64,000 bases of DNA, taken from contig JAEWBF010000045.1 of NCBI GenBank assembly GCA_023391285.1, positions 16,232-80,231 of the forward strand, in the 5' to 3' direction. Below, one piece after another: positions 53,139-60,760 of this stretch. Under the pieces are notes generated by a model that had not been told where the DNA came from, did not search any database, and saw only the letters and a program-made list of their open reading frames with translations. Each line of letters starts with the position of its first letter. Position 1 is the first letter of the stretch. The stretch is from Verrucomicrobiota bacterium (GTDB taxonomy: Bacteria > Verrucomicrobiota > Verrucomicrobiia > Opitutales > Opitutaceae). The translations under genes and the position numbers were made by a program.

Positions 53139-54742
53139 GCCATCGACCGACACAGGTGCTGGTGCTTGGCGGCGGTTATGTTGCCATCTGGCTGGCGAAG
53201 AAGCTGCGCCGGGCGGTGCGTCGCGGGGAAATCGAACTCACCGTCGTCGACCAGCACAACTATCACACCTTTCACGGCCTCGTGCCGGAGATGCTGGTGG
53301 GAAAGATTCAGGCGGGGCAGATCATCTCGCCGGCGCGCCGGTTGTTTGCGCCGGGACGGTTTGTTTGCGCGGAAGTGACGGCGATCGACATCGAGAAAAA
53401 GGAAGTGGCGCTGAGCCGTTCGCTCGATGGGCGTCCGATGACCTTGGGCTACGATCAGCTCGTGCTGAATCTTGGATCGGTGGATGATTTGACGCGTTAT
53501 CGCGGGGTGGGTGAGCACACGCTGCGGTTGAAGGATTACTTCGACTGCATCCGGGTGCGGAATCATCTGCTTACGATGCTGGAGCTGGCGGAGGCGGAGC
53601 CGGATCTGGCGGAGCGGCGGCGGTTGCTGCACTTCGTCATCGCGGGCGGCAATTATGCGGGCGTCGAGGTGGCGGCGGAACTGGGAGAGTTTTTGCACAC
53701 GCTGGTGAGGCGCGAGTATCCGCGGATCGATCTTTCCGAGACACGCATTTCGCTCGTGCATTCGGGCGAACGGATTCTGCCGGAGTTGGGGCGGCGGTTT
53801 CCGCAGCTGTCGGATTATGCTGCGGATGTGTTGCGGCGACGGGGATGCCGGCTCGAGCTTGGCGTGAAGCTGAAGTCGGCGACGCCGCTCGAAGCGGTGT
53901 TGTCGGACGGGCGCCGGCTCGACACGCGCACGATTATTTCCTGCACCGGCACGGCGCAAAATCCGTTGTTGGACCGGCTGCCGTTTGCGCGCGACAAGCA
54001 TGGGCGGTTGGTGGCGCAGCCGACGGGATTGATCAGTGCGCAGCATGGTGTGTGGTCGGCGGGCGATTGCGCGGGGGTGCCGATGAAAAATGGCGAGATC
54101 GCGCCGCCGCTTGCGTTGTATGCGATGCAAGGTGGCGCCACGTTGGGAGCGAACCTCCTGCGTCATTTGCGCGGGCGGGCGTTGAAGCCGTATGCGTTTA
54201 CGGGGATGGGCGATTGTTGCGTGCTCGGATTCGGGCAGGCGGTCGGGCAGCTGTGGGGCGTGCCGTTGAAAGGCTGGCCGGCGTGGCTGATTTGGCGGGG
54301 GTGCATGATCGCGTATTTGCCGGCGTGGTCGAAGCGCGTGCGAACGCTGCTCGATTGGATGGTGGTGCCCGTCTTCGGGCGCGATGTGACGAGTGTCGGA
54401 GGGACCAGCCAATCGATGGGCGTGGTGCGTGAGCTCTATGAAACGGGTCAGACGATCGTGCGTGAAGGCGACGTGGGACGCTCGATGTATTTGATTCAGA
54501 GCGGATCGGTGGAAGTGGTGCGGACGCTCGCGGACGGTGGCGAAGAGCGGCTGGCGATTCTGGCGGCGGGCGAGCACTTCGGCGAAGTGGCGGTGCTGCA
54601 GGATGTGCGTCGCACGGCGACGGTGCGGGCGTTGGAGCCGCTGGCGGTGTTGAGGATTTCGCGCGATCAGACGCGTCAGCTGACGTCGACCTTCAAGCCC
54701 TTCGCGGAGATGGCGACGGCGCGGATCAGGGCGGCGGAGTAG
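53135..54742 (+). CDS. NDH-2-like NAD(P)/FAD oxidoreductase fused to a cyclic-nucleotide-binding domain
   Basis: 535 residues. Residues 1-~425 resemble type II NADH dehydrogenases: FAD site VLVLGGGYVAIWLAKKL, a second nucleotide site VIAGGNYAGVEVAAEL, IISCTGTAQNP, and the second FAD contact VWSAGDCAGVPMKNGEIAPP, ending in a possible membrane-binding helix near LPAWSKRVRTLLDWM. NDH-2 enzymes are about 400 residues; the extra C-terminal ~100 residues (436-535) are a cNMP-binding domain with FGEVAVLQDVRRTAT, retaining the Glu and Arg that contact the nucleotide. The third Gly of the NAD-site GxGxxG is Asn (GGNYAG), which may affect NADH versus NADPH use. It is the last gene of the coupled trio. 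Control of electron transfer by a cyclic nucleotide is inferred. Confidence 0.85.
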   Translation: MSHRPTQVLVLGGGYVAIWLAKKLRRAVRRGEIELTVVDQHNYHTFHGLVPEMLVGKIQAGQIISPARRLFAPGRFVCAEVTAIDIEKKEVALSRSLDGRPMTLGYDQLVLNLGSVDDLTRYRGVGEHTLRLKDYFDCIRVRNHLLTMLELAEAEPDLAERRRLLHFVIAGGNYAGVEVAAELGEFLHTLVRREYPRIDLSETRISLVHSGERILPELGRRFPQLSDYAADVLRRRGCRLELGVKLKSATPLEAVLSDGRRLDTRTIISCTGTAQNPLLDRLPFARDKHGRLVAQPTGLISAQHGVWSAGDCAGVPMKNGEIAPPLALYAMQGGATLGANLLRHLRGRALKPYAFTGMGDCCVLGFGQAVGQLWGVPLKGWPAWLIWRGCMIAYLPAWSKRVRTLLDWMVVPVFGRDVTSVGGTSQSMGVVRELYETGQTIVREGDVGRSMYLIQSGSVEVVRTLADGGEERLAILAAGEHFGEVAVLQDVRRTATVRALEPLAVLRISRDQTRQLTSTFKPFAEMATARIRAAE

Positions 54743-54778
54743 ATCGCCGGCGTGTTAGCGGGTGGGAAGTCGTGATTT

Positions 54779-54829
54779 GAACCACGGAGAGGCCGCGGAG
54801 GTTCTCTGTGTCTTTTGCGCCTGTGGTTC
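54779..54829. repeat. Short palindromic repeat (family 3-like)
   Basis: GAACCAC (54779) and GTGGTTC (54823) flank GGAGAGGCCGCGGAG and CTCTGTGTC segments that pair partly. It lies in the convergent gap after the NDH-2-like gene and before the small coiled-coil gene and may serve both transcripts as a hairpin. Confidence 0.45.
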
Positions 54830-54853
54830 GCCGGAGAGGGACTCGAGCTTCGC

Positions 54854-55138
54854 TTACTTGGCGCGGCGGACGCGCTCTTTCTCGTCCTCGCGTTCTTCCT
54901 CAAGGCGGGCGCGTTCGCTCGAGATTTGCTGCTGGATCTTCTGATACTCGTCGGCGTTGCCGGCGGAGAGAGCGTCGTTGAGCTGCTTCTTCAGGAAGAT
55001 CTCGCGCTCGGCGATTTTGCCTTGGTAAACGCGATCGATTTCCGCGAGGCGGGTTTTCTGTTCGTCGGTAAGTTTGCGGCCCGCATCCGGGTCGGACTTG
55101 GCGAGACGTTCCATCGCGAGTTCGTAAGCGCTTTTCAT
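54854..55138 (-). CDS. Small charged coiled-coil protein, unknown
   Basis: 94 residues from the ATG at 55136-55138 (MKSAYELAMERLAK). It is highly charged and helical throughout, with heptad-like spacing (QKTRLAEIDRVYQGKIAERE, QQISSERARLEEEREDEKER), no signal peptide and no cysteines. Family not recognised. It follows comEC on the minus strand after about 77 nt. Small helical proteins of this type can be chaperones or structural partners, but nothing specific can be said. Confidence 0.6.
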   Translation of the reverse strand: MKSAYELAMERLAKSDPDAGRKLTDEQKTRLAEIDRVYQGKIAEREIFLKKQLNDALSAGNADEYQKIQQQISSERARLEEEREDEKERVRRAK

Positions 55139-55215
55139 GGGCGTGAGGGTTGAAACACGAAACACATGAAAGACACGAAAGAAAACAAGCAGGGCGGTGT
55201 CGGCGTGAGGGGACG

Positions 55216-56853
55216 TTAAGGAAAGCGGACAGCGAGGAGGAGGGTGAGCGCGACGAAAGCGACGGGTGGCCAGAAGCCGCGCGCCCACCCGCGCCAGCCG
55301 TGCGCGTAGCCGGCAGCCATCGTCGCGAGGAGGAGCGCGAAGGACGCGGGGCCAAGCCGGGCGATGCGGAACGTGGCGTCGAACCAGGCGCCGGGAATGG
55401 CCGCGAAGAAGCGAACGCCTTGATCGATGAGCCAAAGTAGGAGCACGGCGGCGTGATTGGCGATTTCGCTGCCCAAGGTGAAACCGGCGAGTCCGGAGAG
55501 CAGGGAGATGAAGCCCGTGAGAATGACGGCGGTGGAAGCGGGAATGAGCCAGAGATTCGCGATGAGCGAACCGGGGGTGAAGAGTTCGAAGAACATCACG
55601 CCGGCGAGCGCACTGACGAGCGAGGCGGCGATGCCGAGCGAAAGCGCGGCGAGGGTGGCGCGCCAGGTGGCGTCGATCAGGTGGTGCATCCAGGTCCAGG
55701 ATACAGGTGGCAGATCGCGAAAGAGGGTGAACTTTTCTTGAAGCCAGTCGGAGAGTGGAAGGCCGAGCAGCAGGAGGGCGGCGACGATGCCGTAACTCAA
55801 TTGAAAGCTGGCGCTGAACACCTGCAGCGGTGCGACGAGGATGACGAGCAGCGCGGAGGCGGTGAGTGCGGCGATGGGATTACGCGGGGTGCGGAGGACG
55901 AGCGACGTTTGGACGAGCGCGACCATGAGAAATGCGCGCACGGCGGACGGAGCGGCGCCGGTGATGTCGACGTAGAGCCAGAGCGCGATGAGCCCGAGGA
56001 CGAATTGAAGCAGACGCGGAAGTCGGAACAGCAGCAGCAAGGCGTGCAGACCGCCGGCGATGACCGCGATGTGGAGTCCGCTGATCGAGAACACGTGCAT
56101 CGTGCCGGTTTGGCGGAAGAGCGTGTCCTGTTCGTCGGTGAGTTCATCGCTGCGGCCGAGCAGCATCGCGCGGAGGACGCCGACGAGTTCGGGACGTTTG
56201 GTGTCGACGCCGGCGCCGAGGATCGAGTCGAAGCGCTGAGCCTGTCGGTCGCAAAAGCGGTAATAGGCGGAGGGCGGGCGTTCTTCGGAAAGCAGGCGGG
56301 CGCGGGAAAGGCGAAAGTTCACGCCGGCGTCGGCGAGGTATCCATCGAATGAATTCGGCTCGGGGTCCCGCGGGAGGCTGGCGACGACGCCGGCGGTTGA
56401 GATAAGGGCGGAGCGAAGGGGCGCGTTTGTGCCGCGCGGAAGCGTAACGGAGAAATACACGCGCTGCCCGACGAGTTCGTCGAGGGGAGCATCGGCGGCG
56501 ACGATGCGACCGAGGCCGCTGGCGCGATGGGGCTCGATCTGCGGGAAGACGCGTTGCACGTCGATCGAGAGGCGCGCTTCGCGCGGCGGAAGTTGGTCCC
56601 AATCGGCGATGCGGGGGCGATGAAGCGTGTAGCTCGCCATCCCCGCGAAGAACATCGAGGCAACCAACGCGGTGCGGAAAAGCCGGCGGGGATGGCGGAG
56701 GGTAGCGAAGGCGACGACGGCGGCGCTGGCGGCGAGCGCAAGGAGGACAGGCGGCGGAGCAAAATCGCGGATGCGGGCGACGGCCAGGCCGGCGATCAGG
56801 GGAAGGACCAGCCACAACAAAGGCGCGCGGTGGCCGAGGCTGCGGCTGGACAT
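55216..56853 (-). CDS. comEC: ComEC/Rec2-family DNA-uptake channel protein (without metallo-beta-lactamase domain)
   Basis: 545 residues with about ten membrane helices. After two or three N-terminal helices comes a soluble OB-like domain (about 85-200: PPREARLSIDVQRVFPQ, VYFSVTLPRG), then the Competence domain with LLGRSDELTDEQDTLFRQTG and the signature HVFSISGLHIAVIAGGL, followed by GAAPSAVRAFLMV. These identify ComEC, the inner-membrane channel for single-stranded DNA in natural transformation. The C-terminal metallo-beta-lactamase-like nuclease domain found in longer homologues is absent, as in a number of bacteria. Other competence genes are not in the window. Confidence 0.85.
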   Translation of the reverse strand: MSSRSLGHRAPLLWLVLPLIAGLAVARIRDFAPPPVLLALAASAAVVAFATLRHPRRLFRTALVASMFFAGMASYTLHRPRIADWDQLPPREARLSIDVQRVFPQIEPHRASGLGRIVAADAPLDELVGQRVYFSVTLPRGTNAPLRSALISTAGVVASLPRDPEPNSFDGYLADAGVNFRLSRARLLSEERPPSAYYRFCDRQAQRFDSILGAGVDTKRPELVGVLRAMLLGRSDELTDEQDTLFRQTGTMHVFSISGLHIAVIAGGLHALLLLFRLPRLLQFVLGLIALWLYVDITGAAPSAVRAFLMVALVQTSLVLRTPRNPIAALTASALLVILVAPLQVFSASFQLSYGIVAALLLLGLPLSDWLQEKFTLFRDLPPVSWTWMHHLIDATWRATLAALSLGIAASLVSALAGVMFFELFTPGSLIANLWLIPASTAVILTGFISLLSGLAGFTLGSEIANHAAVLLLWLIDQGVRFFAAIPGAWFDATFRIARLGPASFALLLATMAAGYAHGWRGWARGFWPPVAFVALTLLLAVRFP

Positions 56854-57176
56854 GCGGGGAGGATGAAAGCGGTTAATGCCAATAAATGAACATTAATTTG
56901 AACCACGGATGGACACGGATGAACACGGATGGAAAGGGCGGAGGGGTGTTTGGACCGAAGACAACGTGGTAGCGGAACGCGTGAGTGTTTCGGGATGCGG
57001 GGCGGGAACGAAACGCTCAGGCGTTCCGCTACATGGCGCGCGGGTAATTCGTGTGAATTCGTGTCCATTCGTGGTTGGAAATCTTCCTCCCCAATCTGTG
57101 TTCATCCGCGTCCATCCGTGGTTCTCATTCTGAGGTTTTGATTTGGGTGGATTCGTGGGCTTAGTGGGGATCTTCG
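56854..57176. other. 323-nt divergent intergenic region between comEC and rarA, mostly repeats
   Basis: No gene is supported. 56901-57122 is a composite of repeats (separate entry) and the last ~50 nt precede the rarA ATG without a clear Shine-Dalgarno sequence. Promoters for comEC and rarA must lie here or within the repeats. Confidence 0.5.
56901..57122. repeat. Nested repeat: family 4 palindrome inside a family 3 palindrome
   Basis: Outer left units CCACGGATGGACACGGATG (56903 on) pair with CATCCGCGTCCATCCGTGG near 57103-57121; a variant right unit (CATTCGTGGTT) is at about 57066-57076. Inside is a complete family 4 palindrome: GTAGCGGAACGCGTGAG (56969 on) and CTCAGGCGTTCCGCTAC ending at 57032. 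The arrangement suggests one element inserted into another. Confidence 0.8.
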
Positions 57177-58526
57177 ATGTCGACTGCGGACCAGACTGAC
57201 TTTTTTGCGGAAGCGCCTTCGCCGGCGCGGACGGAGCGGAAGCCGGCGCATCAGCCGTTGGCGGCGCGGATGCGTCCGCGGCGACTGAGTGAGGTCGTGG
57301 GGCAGGATCACATTTTGAAGCCGGGGAGTTTGCTGCCGCGGTTGGTAGCGCAGAATCGGTTTGGGTCGCTGTTGTTTTACGGTCCGCCGGGCTGTGGGAA
57401 GACGAGCATCGCGGAGGCGATTGCGCGGGAGACGAACAGCCGCTTCGTGCGCGTGAATGCGGTGATGTCGAACGTGGCGGAGCTGCGGGAGATTTTGGCG
57501 ACGGCGCGGAAGCTGCCGGACAGCGCGACGATTTTGTTCATCGACGAGCTGCATCGATTCAACAAATCGCAGCAGGATTTGCTGCTGCCGGATGTGGAGG
57601 AAGGGACGGTGCGGTTGATCGGCGCGACGACGCACAATCCGGGATTTTATGTGAACCCGCCGCTGCTGTCGCGGAGTCATTTGTTTCGGCTCGAGCCGTT
57701 GTCGACGGAAGCGGTGACGCGGGTGTTGAAGCAGGCCTTGGCGGATGCGGAGCGCGGGTTGGGCAATCGGCGCGTGACGGCGGACGAAAAGATTTTGGCG
57801 GATCTGGCGGTGTTGTGTGATGGGGATCTGCGGCGGGCGTTGAATGCGTTGGAAGTGCTCGTATTGGGTTTGCCGGAGGGCGGCGAGATCACGGCAAGCG
57901 AGCTGGAGGTTTTTGCGCGCGAGCGGCGGATTCGTTACGACGCGGACGAAGATGAACACTACGATACGATATCGGCGTTCATCAAAAGCTGTCGGGGGAG
58001 CGATCCGGATGCGGCGATGTATTGGCTGGCGAAGATGCTGGCGGGCGGGGAGGACCCGCGGTTTATCGCGCGTCGGCTGGTGATTCTGGCGAGTGAGGAT
58101 GTCGGGCTCGCGGATCCGCAGGCGCTGCCGTTGACGGTCGCGGCGCATCACGCGGTGGATTTTGTCGGATTACCCGAAGCGGAGCTGACTCTGGCGCACG
58201 CGACGTTGTATATCGCGACAGCGCCGAAGAGTAACACGGCAACGCTGGCGATCGCGGCGGCGCATGGGGCGTTGAAGTCGGCGCCGGTGCAGACGATCCC
58301 GGCGGCGTTGCGGAGCAAGAGCGGTCAGGCGAACAAGCGGATCGGGCAAGGGAAGGGCTACAAGTATTCGCACGATTATCCGGAGAACATTTCCGGCGAC
58401 GATTATCTCGAGAAACCGCTGACGCTTTATACGCCGAAGCCGGTGGGTTGGGAGGCGAAGATCGCGGATCGGCTGGCGCGGTGGAAAGGATTGAAGGAGG
58501 AGATGCGGCGGGAGCGGAAAGGGTAG
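57177..58526 (+). CDS. rarA: Replication-associated recombination protein A (RarA/MgsA), AAA+ ATPase
   Basis: 449 residues, normal RarA length. An N-terminal SSB-interaction-like segment (TDFFAEAP) leads to the AAA+ core: PLAARMRPRRLSEVVGQDHI, Walker A GPPGCGKTS (about 65-73), Walker B ATILFIDELHRFNKSQQD, sensor 1 LIGATTHNP and an arginine-finger region LLSRSHLFRLEPL. The C-terminal tetramerisation domain has SDPDAAMYWLAKML and the motif PENISGDDYLEK. It acts on stalled replication forks. It stands alone between repeat-rich gaps. Confidence 0.95.
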   Translation: MSTADQTDFFAEAPSPARTERKPAHQPLAARMRPRRLSEVVGQDHILKPGSLLPRLVAQNRFGSLLFYGPPGCGKTSIAEAIARETNSRFVRVNAVMSNVAELREILATARKLPDSATILFIDELHRFNKSQQDLLLPDVEEGTVRLIGATTHNPGFYVNPPLLSRSHLFRLEPLSTEAVTRVLKQALADAERGLGNRRVTADEKILADLAVLCDGDLRRALNALEVLVLGLPEGGEITASELEVFARERRIRYDADEDEHYDTISAFIKSCRGSDPDAAMYWLAKMLAGGEDPRFIARRLVILASEDVGLADPQALPLTVAAHHAVDFVGLPEAELTLAHATLYIATAPKSNTATLAIAAAHGALKSAPVQTIPAALRSKSGQANKRIGQGKGYKYSHDYPENISGDDYLEKPLTLYTPKPVGWEAKIADRLARWKGLKEEMRRERKG

Positions 58527-58552
58527 CGCTCAACGGGAACAATTCAGTTCAA

Positions 58553-58670
58553 CCACGAATGGACACGAATACACACGAATGAATCCTGGTTTTTGGAGAA
58601 TGCTGGAAAGTGGCCGAAGCAGCTGGAGGCACTGGCACATCCGACTCCTCTAACTCGTGTCGATTCGTGG
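58553..58670. repeat. Palindromic repeat, family 3 (after rarA)
   Basis: CCACGAATGGACACGAATAC on the left pairs with CTCGTGTCGATTCGTGG on the right (ending about 58670). It lies in the convergent gap between rarA and the glycosyltransferase gene, and is a variant (GAAT for GGAT) of the units at 39324 and 56901. Confidence 0.75.
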
Positions 58671-58693
58671 TTCCTCATCAGCATGAGTCCGGA

Positions 58694-60052
58694 TCAGGAA
58701 AGGATGCGGAGGGAGAGGAAGATGAGGGCGAGCTTGCGCGGGTCGGCGGGGGACGTGAGCCATTGCGCGTGGCGGAAGGTGAGGCGGTTTTCGCCGGCGC
58801 GGAGTGCGAGGGACACGGCGAGCGTTTCCTTTTGGTTCACGCGCGACCAGGTGTGGCGGAGGATTTCTGTGTCGTTGAGGAGGACGGTCGTCGACTGCTC
58901 CGGCGAATAGGTGAGCGCTTCGGTGTGAAGGCGGGCGGAGGTGTCGGTGTCCGACGAAAACGAAAGGATGGTTTCGGGCCCGGTGGCCCAATGGAAACGT
59001 GGCAGGAAGGCTTCGGGGACGGGGCCTTCGGCGGGTTCCCAGCCGGTGATGGGCGTGAAATTGGAGAAGGCGGGGCCGGCGGCGTAGGCGAGTGGGGTGA
59101 CGGAGGCGGGATCGAGGAGGCGGATGTTTTCGGTCGATGTGTCCGGTGTGAGCGTGGCGGCGTCGACGAGGGCTCCGTGGTTGCGGGCGAGTTGTTCGAG
59201 GAAGGGGATGAATGCGCGGGTGGTGCGGGCGATTTCGGGGACGCGCGTGTGGTAGCGGAGCGGGCCGCCGAGGTAGGGCGCGGGATCGCGGACGAGGCGA
59301 TTGGGCGATTGGAGGACGGAGGCGAAGAATCCGACGGGGTCTTCGGCCAAGCGTTGGAAGCCGAGACGATAGTGAAGATCGAGGCCGTCGTGGGCGCGTC
59401 CGCGGCCGAGTTTTTGCAGCTCGGCGGTGAGGAGACGGAGCGCTTGTTGTTCCGGACTGCGGAGGGCGAAGTGGGCGAGGTGGGCTTGTTCGAGCGGACG
59501 TGCGGCGAGCGGCTGATTGTCTTTGAAGAGGACGTGATTGCCTTTGCCGGCAGCGACGTCGGGGTCGAGGCCGAGAGCGCGAGGAACGAAGACCTTGACG
59601 GTGCTGCTTGGAGTGCGGCGACGGTGGACGAGGCGGAGGATGGGATTCGGCTCGGCGGGGATGTCGGCGGTGGTCGGGGCGTAGTTGTGGAGGGCGAGTT
59701 GAACGGGTTGGCGGGCTTCGGGATCGCCGAGTGTTTGCTCGAAGGCGGGGCGGGAGGGAGCGACGAGGATTTCGTCGGCGTCGAGCGGGAGCGTCCAGTC
59801 GGCGGCGTGTTGTTCGAAGGCGAGGCGCGCGAGGTGATTGCTGCGGAACTGTTGGAGGTTCGCGACGGAGTCGCCGCGGAAAAGGGTGAGCGGCAGGCCT
59901 TCGCGAACGAGGGCGGCGAGGATTTCGCGGGTGCCGTCGGTGCTGTCGTGATCGAAGATGAGGTGATGATCGACCCACGCGTGCGTGTGACGAACGAAGG
60001 CTTCGATGATATCGGCTTCGTTTTTCACGACGGAGACGGCGACGAGTTTCAT
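58694..60052 (-). CDS. Family 2 glycosyltransferase with C-terminal extension
   Basis: 452 residues from the ATG at 60050-60052; the open frame continues upstream but without conserved sequence. The N-terminus is a GT2-like (GT-A) domain: MKLVAVSVVKNEADIIEAFV, HLIFDHDSTDGTREIL and the metal-binding DADEIL of WTLPLDADEI (about residues 90-99). The rest of the first ~280 residues fits glycosyltransferases that act on surface polysaccharides; the C-terminal ~150 residues (SFSSDTDTSARLHTEALTYS) look beta-rich and were not recognised. It is divergent from a small secreted protein gene. Donor and acceptor sugars are unknown. Confidence 0.78.
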   Translation of the reverse strand: MKLVAVSVVKNEADIIEAFVRHTHAWVDHHLIFDHDSTDGTREILAALVREGLPLTLFRGDSVANLQQFRSNHLARLAFEQHAADWTLPLDADEILVAPSRPAFEQTLGDPEARQPVQLALHNYAPTTADIPAEPNPILRLVHRRRTPSSTVKVFVPRALGLDPDVAAGKGNHVLFKDNQPLAARPLEQAHLAHFALRSPEQQALRLLTAELQKLGRGRAHDGLDLHYRLGFQRLAEDPVGFFASVLQSPNRLVRDPAPYLGGPLRYHTRVPEIARTTRAFIPFLEQLARNHGALVDAATLTPDTSTENIRLLDPASVTPLAYAAGPAFSNFTPITGWEPAEGPVPEAFLPRFHWATGPETILSFSSDTDTSARLHTEALTYSPEQSTTVLLNDTEILRHTWSRVNQKETLAVSLALRAGENRLTFRHAQWLTSPADPRKLALIFLSLRILS

Positions 60053-60166
60053 GCGGGCGCGGGGCGGCGGGAGAGGCTTGTGGGGCCGGGGTGGGAGTGG
60101 CGCAAGCTTTGGGGCGGCCGTTGGGGCGGAGCTTGCGGCCCGCGTGGGATCGGGCAGAGTGCGCGC

Positions 60167-60598
60167 ATGCAAGCGCTCGTGTTCAGGTGGGTGTGGATGT
60201 GTGCGATTTCGATGTGGGCGGGCGTGAGCGCGATGAGCGCTGCGCAGGTTGCGACGGAGGCCAGCGGGCGGCCGGCAAAGATTGAAGGTCTGGAGATTGC
60301 GCGTCCGGCGGGCGGGTTTCTCGGGCTCAACCTGGTCAACGGGCGATTCGTGCTGTCGTTCTACGACGCGGAGAAGAAGCGGATGAAGGCGGACGTGGTG
60401 CGGGCGAGTTTGCGTTGGCCGGTGCGGTATCAACCGAGCGACGAGCGGGTGGTGCTGAACCTCGCGGGTGATGGAACGTCGCTCACGTCGGGCAAGGTGA
60501 TCCGACCGCCGCACAATTTTCGGGTGTATATCGCGCTGTTCGTTGAGGGGAATGACGATCCGGTGGAGACGTATAACGTGGAGTTTTCGGCGGGGTGA
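60167..60598 (+). CDS. Small secreted protein, unknown
   Basis: 143 residues from the ATG at 60167 (MQALVFRWVWMC), just ahead of a signal peptide (CAISMWAGVSAMSAAQ); the frame is open far upstream across the opposite-strand glycosyltransferase but that part is not coding. The mature domain (about 35-143) is beta-rich: RFVLSFYDAEKKRMKADVVR, RVVLNLAGDG, NFRVYIALFVEGND, ending VETYNVEFSAG. No family was recognised. It is followed by two tandem repeat palindromes before ribB. Confidence 0.65.
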   Translation: MQALVFRWVWMCAISMWAGVSAMSAAQVATEASGRPAKIEGLEIARPAGGFLGLNLVNGRFVLSFYDAEKKRMKADVVRASLRWPVRYQPSDERVVLNLAGDGTSLTSGKVIRPPHNFRVYIALFVEGNDDPVETYNVEFSAG

Positions 60599-60611
60599 GG
60601 AGCAGGGGCGG

Positions 60612-60710
60612 GGCGAAACGCTCACTCCGACAAAGTGTGGCGGGAGGGTCCCGCTACAACGGGACGAAACGCTCACCCCGATGAAATCGGGGCGGGCGCG
60701 TTCCGCTACG
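60612..60710. repeat. Two tandem family 4 palindromes upstream of ribB
   Basis: Unit 1 (60612-60658) starts GGCGAAACGCTCACTCCG and ends GGTCCCGCTAC; unit 2 (60663-60710) starts GACGAAACGCTCACCCCG and ends GCGTTCCGCTACGAG, with an internal CCCCGAT / ATCGGGG stem. They are variants of the elements at 36474 and 56969 and occupy most of the gap before ribB. No FMN riboswitch was seen. Confidence 0.7.
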
Positions 60711-60760
60711 AGCGGGGGGCTTGTTGACAGGGGCGGGGCGGGTGGTGAGTTTCGCGGGGC

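Noticed and set aside
58610..60166. Upstream extension of the small secreted protein to a 662-residue product
   Set aside because: This part is Gly/Glu/Arg-rich antisense to the glycosyltransferase; the signal peptide marks the true start at 60167.
60599..60760. FMN riboswitch ahead of ribB
   Set aside because: The gap consists of two family 4 palindromes; no RFN-like conserved blocks were found by eye.
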